Assembly: GCA_947495915.1 (NCBI GenBank)
Contig: CANMAW010000005.1
Span: forward strand, 248,001 to 312,000
Source of the DNA: Maribacter algarum (ex Lu et al. 2025) (nom. illeg.)
GTDB lineage: Bacteria > Bacteroidota > Bacteroidia > Flavobacteriales > Flavobacteriaceae
Reading direction: 5' to 3'
Length of the DNA: 64,000 bases
Each line of letters starts with the position of its first letter. Within the stretch, counting starts at the first letter, position 1. The notes beneath the pieces were generated by a model that was given only the letters and a program-made list of their open reading frames with translations, did no database searches and was not told where the DNA came from. The position numbers were made by a program, and so were the translations under genes. Below are positions 49,816 through 59,215 of this stretch, in pieces.

Positions 49816-50475
49816 ATGAAAAGAATTGCTCTATACATTTTCTTACTTTCAAGTATTGCCTTATTTGGCCAAAAAAATATTTATGAAAGTGACAAATTTG
49901 ATAACTTAAGCAATGAACATAAGGTGCTTGCAATAATTCCGTTTTTGACAAATTTAGATCTGAAAGATGATATTACAAAAGATGACTTGTTAGCTCGAGA
50001 AGAAAAAGAAGGCTATGCAGTTCAAAATGCTTTAGAATTATATTTTTCTAAACGAAAGAAGAAAAAAAAGTTTTCTGTTGAATTTCAGAATACGAAAAAC
50101 ACCAATGCGATTTTAGCCAAAAATCAAATTACTTATCAGAATATAGATGTCTATACCATAAAAGAATTAAGCGAAATATTACAGGTAGATGGGATAATTA
50201 GCGGATCGCTTGACCTTAATATCTTGCTTTCTAAAGGCATACCTGACGATTTCAGTTTTTTAGATTATTTCTTAGGAGATGCCAACTATGGTAGAATAGG
50301 TATCAAAATCAGTGATGGGCTTACCGGAAAATTGCTTTGGAAATATGAAAAAGAAATCAATAAAAAATCTGGTAAAAACACAGACGATTTAATTGATCGA
50401 ATGATGAAGTTAGCATCACGTAAATTTCCGTATGATCGTGAGAAAAGAAAAGAACGTAAAAAAGGAAAAGGCTAA
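49816..50475 (+). CDS. Secreted hypothetical protein
   Basis: Signal peptide MKRIALYIFLLSSIALFGQK; VLAIIPFLTNLDLKDD; LQVDGIISGSLDL; basic C-terminal tail. Confidence 0.7.
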   Translation: MKRIALYIFLLSSIALFGQKNIYESDKFDNLSNEHKVLAIIPFLTNLDLKDDITKDDLLAREEKEGYAVQNALELYFSKRKKKKKFSVEFQNTKNTNAILAKNQITYQNIDVYTIKELSEILQVDGIISGSLDLNILLSKGIPDDFSFLDYFLGDANYGRIGIKISDGLTGKLLWKYEKEINKKSGKNTDDLIDRMMKLASRKFPYDREKRKERKKGKG

Positions 50476-50485
50476 TTACCCTGTT

Positions 50486-51631
50486 CTAGCTAGCTACAAA
50501 CTCTTTTAAAATAGCAATTGTCGCATCAAGCTCTTTCTTAGTGTTATATTTTGAAAAAGACAATCGTAAAGAAGGTTTTTGCATTTCTTGATCAGATAAT
50601 ATTTCGGTCAACACATGTGAACCTTTACCACTACCCGATTGGCACGCACTACCTTGCGAACAAGCTATACCCTTCATATCTAAATGAAATAAAAGCATTA
50701 AGGCTTTTTGTGCATCAACAGGCAACAACAAATTTACGAGCGTATAGGTGCTTTTATTTATATCACCTGACAAACCATTAAATTTAACTTCAGGAATTTC
50801 TCGTTGAATTTCTTCAATAAAATACTTTTTTAATCCTTTAACGTATGCTTTTTCTTCTTCTAAATTTTGATAAGCACAATTAAATGCTTCTTCTAAACCT
50901 ACAATATTATGTAACGACTCTGTACCGGCACGGAGTCCTCGTTCTTGTGCTCCACCTGAAATCATACAACCCAATCCTGAGTCTTTTCGAATATATGCAA
51001 AACCAATTCCCTTTGGTCCGTGAAATTTATGAGCGGCCGCCGCCATAAAATCAATCGGTGTTTTTTGTACATCCCAATCATAATGGCCTATTGATTGTAC
51101 CGTATCTGAATGAAAAAACGCATCATTTTCTTTACAAATATTACCTACCGTATCAACATCAAGAATATTTCCTATTTCATTATTTACATGCATTAAACTT
51201 ACAAGTTTCTTGCTGTTATCTTTTTTCAAAAGTTCTTGTAAATGTTCAAGTATAGGAGATCCGTTAGCATCAAGATCAACAAATAATAATTGAATGTTTT
51301 GCTTTGATTCTAGTTCTTCTACCGTATGCGTTACCGCATGGTGCTCTATTTTAGAAGTAATTATTGTTTGCACTCCTAAATCTCTAACTGCGCATCTTAA
51401 AATCATGTTATCAGCCTCTGTACCCCCTGAAGTGAAAATTATTTCCGATGGATGCGCATTTAAGGTTTTAGCAATAACCTTTCGCGCACTTTCAATAGCT
51501 GTTTTTGCTGTTCTACCAAAACTATGAGTTGAAGAAGGGTTACCATAAACCGCTAAAGCCGCTTGCATTTTTTCAATAACACTTTCTCTAATAGGTGTAG
51601 TTGCTGCGTTATCTAGATAAATATTTTCCAT
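50486..51631 (-). CDS. Cysteine desulfurase (NifS/IscS family)
   Basis: MENIYLDNAATTPIRESV; YGNPSSTHSFGR; FTSGGTEADNMIL; AAAHKFHGPKGIGFAYIRK; ACSQGSACQSGSGKGSHVL. The ATG at 51631 is preferred. Confidence 0.95.
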   Translation of the reverse strand: MENIYLDNAATTPIRESVIEKMQAALAVYGNPSSTHSFGRTAKTAIESARKVIAKTLNAHPSEIIFTSGGTEADNMILRCAVRDLGVQTIITSKIEHHAVTHTVEELESKQNIQLLFVDLDANGSPILEHLQELLKKDNSKKLVSLMHVNNEIGNILDVDTVGNICKENDAFFHSDTVQSIGHYDWDVQKTPIDFMAAAAHKFHGPKGIGFAYIRKDSGLGCMISGGAQERGLRAGTESLHNIVGLEEAFNCAYQNLEEEKAYVKGLKKYFIEEIQREIPEVKFNGLSGDINKSTYTLVNLLLPVDAQKALMLLFHLDMKGIACSQGSACQSGSGKGSHVLTEILSDQEMQKPSLRLSFSKYNTKKELDATIAILKEFVAS

Positions 51632-51653
51632 ATAATTACGAGTACAAAAAAAA

Positions 51654-51674
51654 TTAGTTAACAAAGTTAACTAA
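51654..51674. promoter_or_regulatory. Perfect 21-bp dyad TTAGTTAAC-AAA-GTTAACTAA upstream of cysteine desulfurase
   Basis: 9-bp perfect arms with 3-nt spacer; on the minus strand the dyad is followed by T8 and then the start codon. Confidence 0.5.
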
Positions 51675-51834
51675 TTTATATAAGTTAATTATTATCAAAA
51701 CTACTTAAACTTGTAAATAATTCCATTTAAATTCGTGTAATTATATATTTAAACACAGTTTGTTTGTCAGGCTTCATCTTCCTTATTTTGTTATTTAATC
51801 TGGTTTTGAATTCTAAAAAATAAAATCTTAACTA

Positions 51835-52356
51835 ATGAAAAAAAAATTATACCTCATCTTATGCATATTATTTGTTGCTTGCGATGATGGAGATTTGCAA
51901 ATTGAAACTATTGATTTTGACAGTACAACTATTCAAACTTGTGATCCGGTTTCAACTGAATCAAATAATCTACTATTTAAATTGAACAGTAAAGAAGCAT
52001 TAATACTTGAATTACCTTTTGGCGCAATCACTAATGAAGCCACAGATGGATCTTTAGAATATGACCTTGCTACTACTGACACTGCTAGAGTAACTTACCG
52101 ATCTTTTTCTGATACTGTAAGCAGCAATTATTTTTGTTCTTCTATTCCTATCACCAGCCCTACAGTCATTGACGAAGTCACGGCTGAAGGCGGCAGCGTT
52201 TTTATCACCACTGTTTTAAGTGATGATTCATTGAGTTATGAACACACAATTGAACTAAGTGGTATTTCTTTTGTCACTTCTGAAAATGAAAGAATAACCG
52301 ATCTTTCTATCAACAATTTTGGTACCGTAGTAACCATAATACCTATAGAAGAATGA
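51835..52356 (+). CDS. Hypothetical lipoprotein
   Basis: Lipobox ILFVACDDGDLQ. Confidence 0.7.
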   Translation: MKKKLYLILCILFVACDDGDLQIETIDFDSTTIQTCDPVSTESNNLLFKLNSKEALILELPFGAITNEATDGSLEYDLATTDTARVTYRSFSDTVSSNYFCSSIPITSPTVIDEVTAEGGSVFITTVLSDDSLSYEHTIELSGISFVTSENERITDLSINNFGTVVTIIPIEE

Positions 52357-52358
52357 TT

Positions 52359-52901
52359 TTATTTTTTTTGATAAATATAGACCTCGGTTGCTCCTAGACC
52401 GTATTTTTGATAATCTGCATCATAAGATTTAATATCATCGTAACGCCCAAAAAGATATTTCAATTCTTCCTTAAGAACACCGGCACCAACGCCATGTATA
52501 AAAACAACTTTTTGAATGCGATTACGTATTGCAAATTCTAATTGACGTTTAGCGGTATCAATCTGTAAATTTAATTTATCATGACTACTCATACCCCTTT
52601 CTGATTTAGTGAGTTGATGAATGTGTAGATCAACTTCCATTTTAGGAGCATTTCTTTCTTTAGGCTTTACAATCTGTCTGTTTTTTTTCTTTGTAATTTC
52701 TTTTTCCGACTTCACTTGCGCCACTTCATAATTGCTTACAACAATGCCATCTGAAATTTTCACCAACTCAGAGACATTAAATTGCATTATAAAACCATCA
52801 TTAGTTTCTATTGTAACTGATGAACCATCTATTTCTTTTACAGCACCTTTAATGGTATCATCAATGGTCTCTACGAAATCATTTATTTGAAAAACAGCCA
52901 T
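52359..52901 (-). CDS. Smr domain protein (MutS2 C-terminal-like)
   Basis: EVDLHIHQLTKSERGMSSHDKLNLQIDTAKRQLEFAIRNRIQKVVFIHGVGAGVLKEELKYLF. Confidence 0.9.
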   Translation of the reverse strand: MAVFQINDFVETIDDTIKGAVKEIDGSSVTIETNDGFIMQFNVSELVKISDGIVVSNYEVAQVKSEKEITKKKNRQIVKPKERNAPKMEVDLHIHQLTKSERGMSSHDKLNLQIDTAKRQLEFAIRNRIQKVVFIHGVGAGVLKEELKYLFGRYDDIKSYDADYQKYGLGATEVYIYQKK

Positions 52902-52976
52902 GAAATTATTTTAATTACATAAAAATAATGGTATTTTTCGGGGTATTAATCTTTTCTTGATATATTACTAAATACT

Positions 52977-53255
52977 ATGAATTTAGAGGAATATATGATG
53001 CCTTGCTTATCAAAAAGCGTATGGGGAGTTGATTGCCCAGGATGTGGCTTGCAACGATCTGTTGCTTTTTTATTTCAAGGAGAATTTGCAGCAGCTTGGG
53101 ATATGTGGCCAGCCATATATACTATTATTCCTTTATTTGTATTTATTTTTACCGATGTATTTATAAAAATTAAAAATATTAACAGCATCATTATTATACT
53201 ATCAATTGCTAGTGTAATATTAATTTTAACCAACTATATTTTAAAATTTCTTTAA
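52977..53255 (+). CDS. DUF2752 family membrane protein
   Basis: MMPCLSKSVWGVDCPGCGLQRSVAFLFQGEFAAAWDMWPA. Confidence 0.88.
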   Translation: MNLEEYMMPCLSKSVWGVDCPGCGLQRSVAFLFQGEFAAAWDMWPAIYTIIPLFVFIFTDVFIKIKNINSIIIILSIASVILILTNYILKFL

Positions 53256-53278
53256 TCAGAAAACTAAACTTCACTTTT

Positions 53279-53608
53279 ATGGAACAACAAAAATTACCGA
53301 ACGTTACAATAGCACTAGTACTTGGCATACTATCATTTATAGGATGTTGCTGCACTTCAGGTTTTGGAGGGCTAGTACTGTCTGGAATTGCTTTATTCTT
53401 GACAAACAAAGATGAAAAAGTGTATAAAGAAAACCCAGAAAATTATATCAATTTCAGCCAACTTAAAACCGCTAAAGTCATAGCAATTATTGGCCTAGTA
53501 TTAAGTATACTTACAGTGATAGCGTATTTCTATCTTAAATCTACCGGAATGTATGAAGAAATGATGGAACAGTACATGGAGCAATTACAAGAAATGCAAG
53601 ATCAATAA
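53279..53608 (+). CDS. Small CCC-motif membrane protein
   Basis: KLPNVTIALVLGILSFIGCCCTSGFGGLVLSGIALFLTNKDEKVYKENPENY. Confidence 0.78.
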   Translation: MEQQKLPNVTIALVLGILSFIGCCCTSGFGGLVLSGIALFLTNKDEKVYKENPENYINFSQLKTAKVIAIIGLVLSILTVIAYFYLKSTGMYEEMMEQYMEQLQEMQDQ

Positions 53609-53621
53609 AAAAAGAAACTTA

Positions 53622-53939
53622 ATGAATCATCAACCACTACCTGGTGCAAGTAACGCCTTGACTTTTGGCATTATTTCTATAGTTACATCGTTTATTTGTT
53701 GCGGACCTTTTGGAGCTATTTTTAGTTTCATTGGTTTGTCAAATGCAAAAAAAGCAGAGCGTGCCTATTCTGAAAACCCAGAAATGTACTTAACTGGTAT
53801 TGACAATGTGAAAACTGGTAAAATATTATCTTATATTGGTTTAGTCATTGCGGCAATCATGTTAATACTATGGATTCTTTATTTCGGGTTTATAATAGCA
53901 CTTATCAGTTCTGATTTAGGTAGTATGGACTATAAATAA
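53622..53939 (+). CDS. Small membrane protein, diverged paralog of the upstream CCC-motif protein
   Basis: GASNALTFGIISIVTSFICCGPFGAIFSFIGLSNAKKAERAYSENPEMY: same layout as the preceding ORF. Confidence 0.75.
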   Translation: MNHQPLPGASNALTFGIISIVTSFICCGPFGAIFSFIGLSNAKKAERAYSENPEMYLTGIDNVKTGKILSYIGLVIAAIMLILWILYFGFIIALISSDLGSMDYK

Positions 53940-53955
53940 GAATCTTTTTTGAAAT

Positions 53956-53988
53956 AAAAAAGCCGAGATTTAATCTCGGCTTTTTTTT
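53956..53988. terminator. Bidirectional intrinsic terminator overlapping the rocD 3' end
   Basis: aaaaaagccgagatttaatctcggctttttttt. Confidence 0.88.
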
Positions 53989-55267
53989 ACTTTTCAAATT
54001 GCTTTAGTGTTTTTATAATAATGGCAACACAATCTAACAATTGTTCTTTATTCATGACCAAGGGCGGTGCAAATCGTATAATATTACCATGCGTTGGTTT
54101 TGCAAGCAATCCGTTTTCTTTAAGTGCCATACAAATATCCCAAGCCGTAGAACTTTCTTCGGTGTCATTAATTAAAATAGCATTTAAAAGACCTTTACCT
54201 CTAACAGCATTTACAATGTTACAATCGGCAATAAATTTGCTCAACTCAGCCCTAAATAATTCACCTAAATCAAATGCTTTTTGAGCCAAATTTTCCTCTT
54301 TAACAACTTCTAAAGCAGCCATACCAACAGCACCTGCAATAGGGTTACCGCCAAAAGTACTACCGTGATTACCTGGTTTTATAACTCCCATAATAGGATC
54401 ATTCGCCAACACAGCAGAAACCGGATAAGCCCCTCCTGATAACGCCTTTCCTAGAATTAAAATATCAGGCTTTACTTCAGGGGTACCGCTACAATGCTTA
54501 TCTGCACAACTACAATTACCACAGGTCGCTAAAAGTCTTCCCGTTCTCGCAATACCTGTTTGAACTTCATCAGCAATAAACAATACACCAAATTCTTCAC
54601 ACAAGGCTTTTGCGCCTGCTAAATAACCCTCCGAAGGTACATAAACCCCTGCTTCACCCTGAATAGGCTCTACTAAAAAACCAGCTATATCAGAATTGTT
54701 TTCCAACACTATTTTTAAAGCCTCTAGATTATCATACTCAATTTTTATAAATCCATCAGTATACGGACCAAAATTTTTACGCGCTACCGGATCATTAGAA
54801 AAAGAAATAATAGTAGTGGTTCTGCCATGAAAATTATTCTCACAGACCACAATTTTCGCCTGATTTTCAGCAATACCTTTCTTTTCGTAAGCCCATTTTC
54901 TACATAATTTCAACGCCGTCTCCACAGCTTCTGCCCCTGTATTCATTGGCAACAGCTTGTCAAAATTAAAAGTTTCTGTAGCGTACTTTTCAAATTTCCC
55001 TAAAACATTATTGTAAAAAGCACGAGAAGTTAAGGTTAACGTCTGCGCTTGTTCAACCATTGCCTTTACTATTTTTGGATGACAATGACCTTGGTTTACG
55101 GCTGAATACGCTGAAAGAAAATCGTAATACTTTTTTCCTTCTACATCCCAAACAAATACGCCCTCTCCTTTTTGAAGAACAACAGGCAATGGGTGATAAT
55201 TGTGCGCACCGTGCTTATCTTCCAATGCGATAGCATCTTCAGATGTGATTTTTTGTAAAACTGACAT
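53987..55267 (-). CDS. rocD: Ornithine--oxo-acid transaminase
   Basis: [114 protein letters not shown]. Confidence 0.96.
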   Translation of the reverse strand: MSVLQKITSEDAIALEDKHGAHNYHPLPVVLQKGEGVFVWDVEGKKYYDFLSAYSAVNQGHCHPKIVKAMVEQAQTLTLTSRAFYNNVLGKFEKYATETFNFDKLLPMNTGAEAVETALKLCRKWAYEKKGIAENQAKIVVCENNFHGRTTTIISFSNDPVARKNFGPYTDGFIKIEYDNLEALKIVLENNSDIAGFLVEPIQGEAGVYVPSEGYLAGAKALCEEFGVLFIADEVQTGIARTGRLLATCGNCSCADKHCSGTPEVKPDILILGKALSGGAYPVSAVLANDPIMGVIKPGNHGSTFGGNPIAGAVGMAALEVVKEENLAQKAFDLGELFRAELSKFIADCNIVNAVRGKGLLNAILINDTEESSTAWDICMALKENGLLAKPTHGNIIRFAPPLVMNKEQLLDCVAIIIKTLKQFEK

Positions 55268-55389
55268 GATAAAAATTACTTTAAATAAAACTTCAGTAAT
55301 TCCTTCTACACCTTTTTCCTTTCGAACCCTGAAGTATCGGGTCGAAAATTCAGCGTGGGAGAGAAATCATCCCTAACTATTAAGTGACA

Positions 55390-55397
55390 CAAAAATA
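55390..55397 (-). promoter_or_regulatory. Putative -7 element TATTTTTG of rocD, implying a roughly 115-nt leader
   Basis: Exact TAnnTTTG on the minus strand. Confidence 0.4.
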
Positions 55398-55527
55398 AAG
55401 AAAAAATCTTTCCTCCTTGCATTTTATTAGACAAGTAGCCTAAATAAACAGAATATCACATTTTGAAAGTGACTTTTAAATCTCAACGGGGTCTTAATAA
55501 ATACACTAACACTAAATACTATAAAAA

Positions 55528-56703
55528 ATGAATACTGTTGAGAATGTTCTAAATGACCTTACAGAATCCATAGGAGGATATTTACCTAACACTATTGCCG
55601 CCATTGCAATTCTTGTTATTGGTTGGCTTATAGCTGGCTTTATTAAGCGAATGATAACTAAGTTGATGAAAAGAACCGGTGTTGATAACAAATTGAGTTC
55701 AGGTAAAATGCCCTTGTCAAAATTTGTAGCAAAACTTGCTTATTTTTTAATAATGATTTTTGTCTTTATGTTGGCGCTTTCAAAGCTGGGGATGACTAGC
55801 GTTCTAGACCCTGTTAAAAACTTATTAAGTAGTTTTCTAACCTATGTGCCGAATATTGTAGGTGCTGGTTTAGTGGGTTATATTGGGTATATGCTTGCCA
55901 CTATTGTTTCTGAATTGGTAGGGCTTTCTGGCGATACTATTCAGAATTTGGTGCCGAAGTTTAAACTGCCTGAAAATATTGATCTAGTAAGTATCTTAAA
56001 AAAAGTGGTGTTCATTTTTATTTTCATACCACTTTTAATTACAGCGTTGAATATTCTAAACATGGAAGCTATTTCAGAACCTGCTACTGAAATGCTTTCG
56101 CAATTTTTCAACGCTATCCCTCGAATTATTGTTGCAGTCATTATACTTATACTATTTGTAATAGGGGGTAAATTTATTGCTAGCCTAATCACCGATTTAT
56201 TAGAAAGCTTAAAACTGAATAATATTCTTGATAAAATGAAATTGGCGGGAATTTCTTCGAAAACCAATATCTCTAAAATTATCGGAAATATTGCCTTCTT
56301 CTTTATAGTGCTTTTCGGAATAATGACCGCAATTGAAAAGTTAGAATTCACAAAATTAACTGAAGTATTAAATGAAATTGTTGGTGTTTCAGGTAATATT
56401 TTATTCGGATTAATAATACTGATTATAGGAAATTGGATTGGTACCCTTGCTCATGAAAGCATTTCGAAAAACGGAAATAACAAATTCGTCGCATCAATTA
56501 TTCGGGTTTGTGTACTAGCTATATTTCTAGCGATGGGTCTTAAAACTATGGGTATTGGCGATGACATTATCAATATGGCCTTCGGAATTACATTAGGCAC
56601 CGTAGCCATTACTATTGCCCTGTCATTCGGACTAGGAGGCAGAGCTGCTGCAGGTAAACAAATGGAACGTATTTTAGGAAAATTTAATTCAGATAGTAAC
56701 TAA
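55528..56703 (+). CDS. Mechanosensitive ion channel family protein
   Basis: Multiple TM helices; repeated small-residue helices; C-terminal ITIALSFGLGGRAAAGKQMERIL. Confidence 0.85.
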   Translation: MNTVENVLNDLTESIGGYLPNTIAAIAILVIGWLIAGFIKRMITKLMKRTGVDNKLSSGKMPLSKFVAKLAYFLIMIFVFMLALSKLGMTSVLDPVKNLLSSFLTYVPNIVGAGLVGYIGYMLATIVSELVGLSGDTIQNLVPKFKLPENIDLVSILKKVVFIFIFIPLLITALNILNMEAISEPATEMLSQFFNAIPRIIVAVIILILFVIGGKFIASLITDLLESLKLNNILDKMKLAGISSKTNISKIIGNIAFFFIVLFGIMTAIEKLEFTKLTEVLNEIVGVSGNILFGLIILIIGNWIGTLAHESISKNGNNKFVASIIRVCVLAIFLAMGLKTMGIGDDIINMAFGITLGTVAITIALSFGLGGRAAAGKQMERILGKFNSDSN

Positions 56704-56733
56704 ATTTTTTATTAGTCAATTGTTTGTATCTGT

Positions 56734-56780
56734 GAAAGGGTCTTTTGGAAACAAAAGGCTCTTTCTTTTTATTTTTTTTC
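56734..56780 (+). terminator. Intrinsic terminator
   Basis: gaaagggtcttttg-gaaa-caaaaggctctttctttttatttttttt (14-bp stem with wobbles). Confidence 0.82.
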
Positions 56781-57146
56781 TAGTAATACTGCTACTTGCA
56801 ATTCAAGACGTTTCAACGCTCTAAGCATATCATTTTTATCCATTTGCATCCAAATATAGAGTTTCATCATAGCCATAAAAATCATGCAAAGAAAACCTGC
56901 GCAAGCCCATTTTATTAACTCGTTTGTAATTTCGGTATTAAAAAATTGAATTGCACAGTATACAAAAACTATGAAAATAACAACATGCATTACCGTCATT
57001 ACAGAGGCTAACCAGCCTGTTTTTCCCTTATGAACCGAGCCCAGTTTTTCTAATAAGGTTTGTTCTTCAAGTTCTTCATAAAACTTTGCATCTTCACTAT
57101 TTAAAGCTTCCTTAATTAAATCATCTATCTTTTCTTTCTTACCCAT
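56769..57146 (-). CDS. Small two-TM protein, DUF6768-like, co-transcribed with the sigma factor
   Basis: MGKKEKIDDLIKEALNSEDAKFYEEL; two TM segments; overlaps the sigma factor ORF by 8 bp. Confidence 0.7.
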   Translation of the reverse strand: MGKKEKIDDLIKEALNSEDAKFYEELEEQTLLEKLGSVHKGKTGWLASVMTVMHVVIFIVFVYCAIQFFNTEITNELIKWACAGFLCMIFMAMMKLYIWMQMDKNDMLRALKRLELQVAVLLEKK

Positions 57147-57687
57147 CGTTAAATTTTAATAAAATTGATTTTAATTTTTCTCGACCATGAAAAAGTCTTG
57201 ATTTCACAGTTCCAATTGATATTTCGAGAATCTCTGCGATTTCTCGTAGGCTATAATCTTCGGTATAAAAAAGACGAATTACCAATTGGTGCTCTATAGA
57301 CAAAGTCTTTATTGCCTTCCTTAGTTGTAACACGTACGCCCACTGCTCCCTTTTGTCTTCATTAAAAATTTCTTCTGCTTGAACTTGCTGCATTAGAATT
57401 CTATTCTTTTTGAGTTTCGTAACGTAATCCAATGATTTTCTTGTAACTATTCGAAATATCCAACTACCAAAGCTATTAGGTTCTTTTAAGCTGTACACCT
57501 TTTTAATTACAACACCCCAACTATCTTGAACTATATCTTTAGAGGCCTCGATGTCATTGGTATACCAATAAGCATGTTGACATAACCTTGAATGATACCG
57601 TTGCACCAAGGCTTCTAATGCCTTTTTTGATCCACTACGAAATTGTAAAACCAATAGTCCGTCTAGTATTTTACCGGTGTTATTCAT
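57139..57687 (-). CDS. ECF-type RNA polymerase sigma factor
   Basis: Region 2 ALVQRYHSRLCQHAYWYTNDIEASKDIVQDSWGVVIKKV; region 4 HQLVIRLFYTEDYSLREIAEILEISIGTVKSRLFHGREKLKSIL. Confidence 0.94.
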   Translation of the reverse strand: MNNTGKILDGLLVLQFRSGSKKALEALVQRYHSRLCQHAYWYTNDIEASKDIVQDSWGVVIKKVYSLKEPNSFGSWIFRIVTRKSLDYVTKLKKNRILMQQVQAEEIFNEDKREQWAYVLQLRKAIKTLSIEHQLVIRLFYTEDYSLREIAEILEISIGTVKSRLFHGREKLKSILLKFNDG

Positions 57688-57791
57688 ATTACGTTGTCAC
57701 TGTCAAGACACACTAAAAGCAAAAAGGTTCAAATTTTACTTAAAATAGTGTTATTCCTTTTAAAGTTAGCTTAATAAATAAATCCAATTCC

Positions 57792-57799
57792 TATTTTTG
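57792..57799 (+). promoter_or_regulatory. Putative -7 element TATTTTTG, 4 nt before the rlmD ATG
   Basis: Exact TAnnTTTG match before ATG 57804. Confidence 0.5.
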
Positions 57800-57803
57800 C
57801 GCC

Positions 57804-59213
57804 ATGCGGAAAAAGAAAAGACGTCAAGTTTTCGAGAATGTTGAAGTGATTGATGCCGGGGCAAAAGGTAAAACTATTGGTAAGGCACCAGATGGTAGAG
57901 TTATTTTCATGACCAACACCGTACCTGGTGATGTTGTAGATATTCAAACTACTAAGAAACGTAAGAGCTATTTTGAAGGTTCAGCGATTCATTTTCACTC
58001 GTTTTCAGAAAAGCGTGTAAGTCCTGAATGTCAACATTTCGGAACCTGTGGCGGCTGCAAATGGCAACACATGGGTTATGAGCATCAACTGTTTTACAAA
58101 CAAAAAGAGGTTGAAAATAATCTTACGCGTATCGGACATTTAGACCTTCCAGAAGTATCACCAATATTAGGTTCTGAAAAGCAGTATTTTTACCGTAATA
58201 AAATGGAGTTTTCTTTCTCTGACAGTCGATGGCTTACCCTTGAAGAATTGCAGTCTGATATTGTTTTTGAAGATAAAAATGCATTGGGTTTTCATATTCC
58301 AGGAATGTGGGATAAAATATTAGATATTGAGAAATGTCATCTGCAAGCAGATCCTTCAAATGCGATTAGACTAGCGGCTAAAGACTTTGCTTCTAAAAAT
58401 GACTTGTCTTTTTTTAACCCAAGAAATCAGCATGGCCTATTACGAACTCTAATGATTCGCACTTCTTCAATTGGTGAAATCATGGTATTGGTTCAGTTTT
58501 ATGAAGATGATCAAGCAAAAAGAGAATTACTTCTGAATCACTTGGGCAGCACTTTTCCTGAAATTACAGCATTATTATATGTTGTTAATGCCAAACAAAA
58601 TGATACAATTTATGATCAAGACGTGATTTGTTATTCTGGTAGAGATCATATTTTCGAAGAAATGGAAGGGCTTCAATTTAAGATTACAGCCAAATCATTT
58701 TATCAAACAAATTCTGAACAAGCCTTTGAGTTATATAAAATTACCAGAGAATTTGCAGGCTTAACTGGTGAAGAATTGGTATATGACTTATATACTGGCA
58801 CAGGTACTATTGCCCAATTTGTATCTAAAAAAGCGAAAAAAGTTATTGGTATAGAATCAGTTCCTGACGCTATTCGTGATGCAAAAGCCAATGCAGAAAA
58901 TAATAATATTGATAATGTTGAATTCTTTGTTGGCGATATGAAGAATGTTTTTAACGAAGAGTTTATAGCTGCTCATGGTGTACCTGATACGATTATTACT
59001 GACCCTCCTCGTGATGGCATGCATAAAGATGTGGTGCAGCAAATTTTAAATATTGCACCACAAAAAATCGTTTATGTAAGCTGTAATAGTGCTACGCAAG
59101 CTAGAGACCTTGCGCTAATGAAAGACTTTTACAAAGTGACCAAAGTACAACCAGTAGATATGTTTCCACAAACTTTTCATGTTGAAAATATTGTACTTCT
59201 AGAAAAGTTATAG
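57804..59213 (+). CDS. rlmD: 23S rRNA (uracil-5-)-methyltransferase, RlmD/RumA family
   Basis: TRAM-like N-terminus; CQHFGTCGGCKWQHMGYEHQLFYKQ; DLYTGTGTIAQFVSKKAKKVIGIE; ITDPPRDGMHKDVV; IVYVSCNSATQARDLALM. Confidence 0.95.
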   Translation: MRKKKRRQVFENVEVIDAGAKGKTIGKAPDGRVIFMTNTVPGDVVDIQTTKKRKSYFEGSAIHFHSFSEKRVSPECQHFGTCGGCKWQHMGYEHQLFYKQKEVENNLTRIGHLDLPEVSPILGSEKQYFYRNKMEFSFSDSRWLTLEELQSDIVFEDKNALGFHIPGMWDKILDIEKCHLQADPSNAIRLAAKDFASKNDLSFFNPRNQHGLLRTLMIRTSSIGEIMVLVQFYEDDQAKRELLLNHLGSTFPEITALLYVVNAKQNDTIYDQDVICYSGRDHIFEEMEGLQFKITAKSFYQTNSEQAFELYKITREFAGLTGEELVYDLYTGTGTIAQFVSKKAKKVIGIESVPDAIRDAKANAENNNIDNVEFFVGDMKNVFNEEFIAAHGVPDTIITDPPRDGMHKDVVQQILNIAPQKIVYVSCNSATQARDLALMKDFYKVTKVQPVDMFPQTFHVENIVLLEKL

Positions 59214-59215
59214 CC

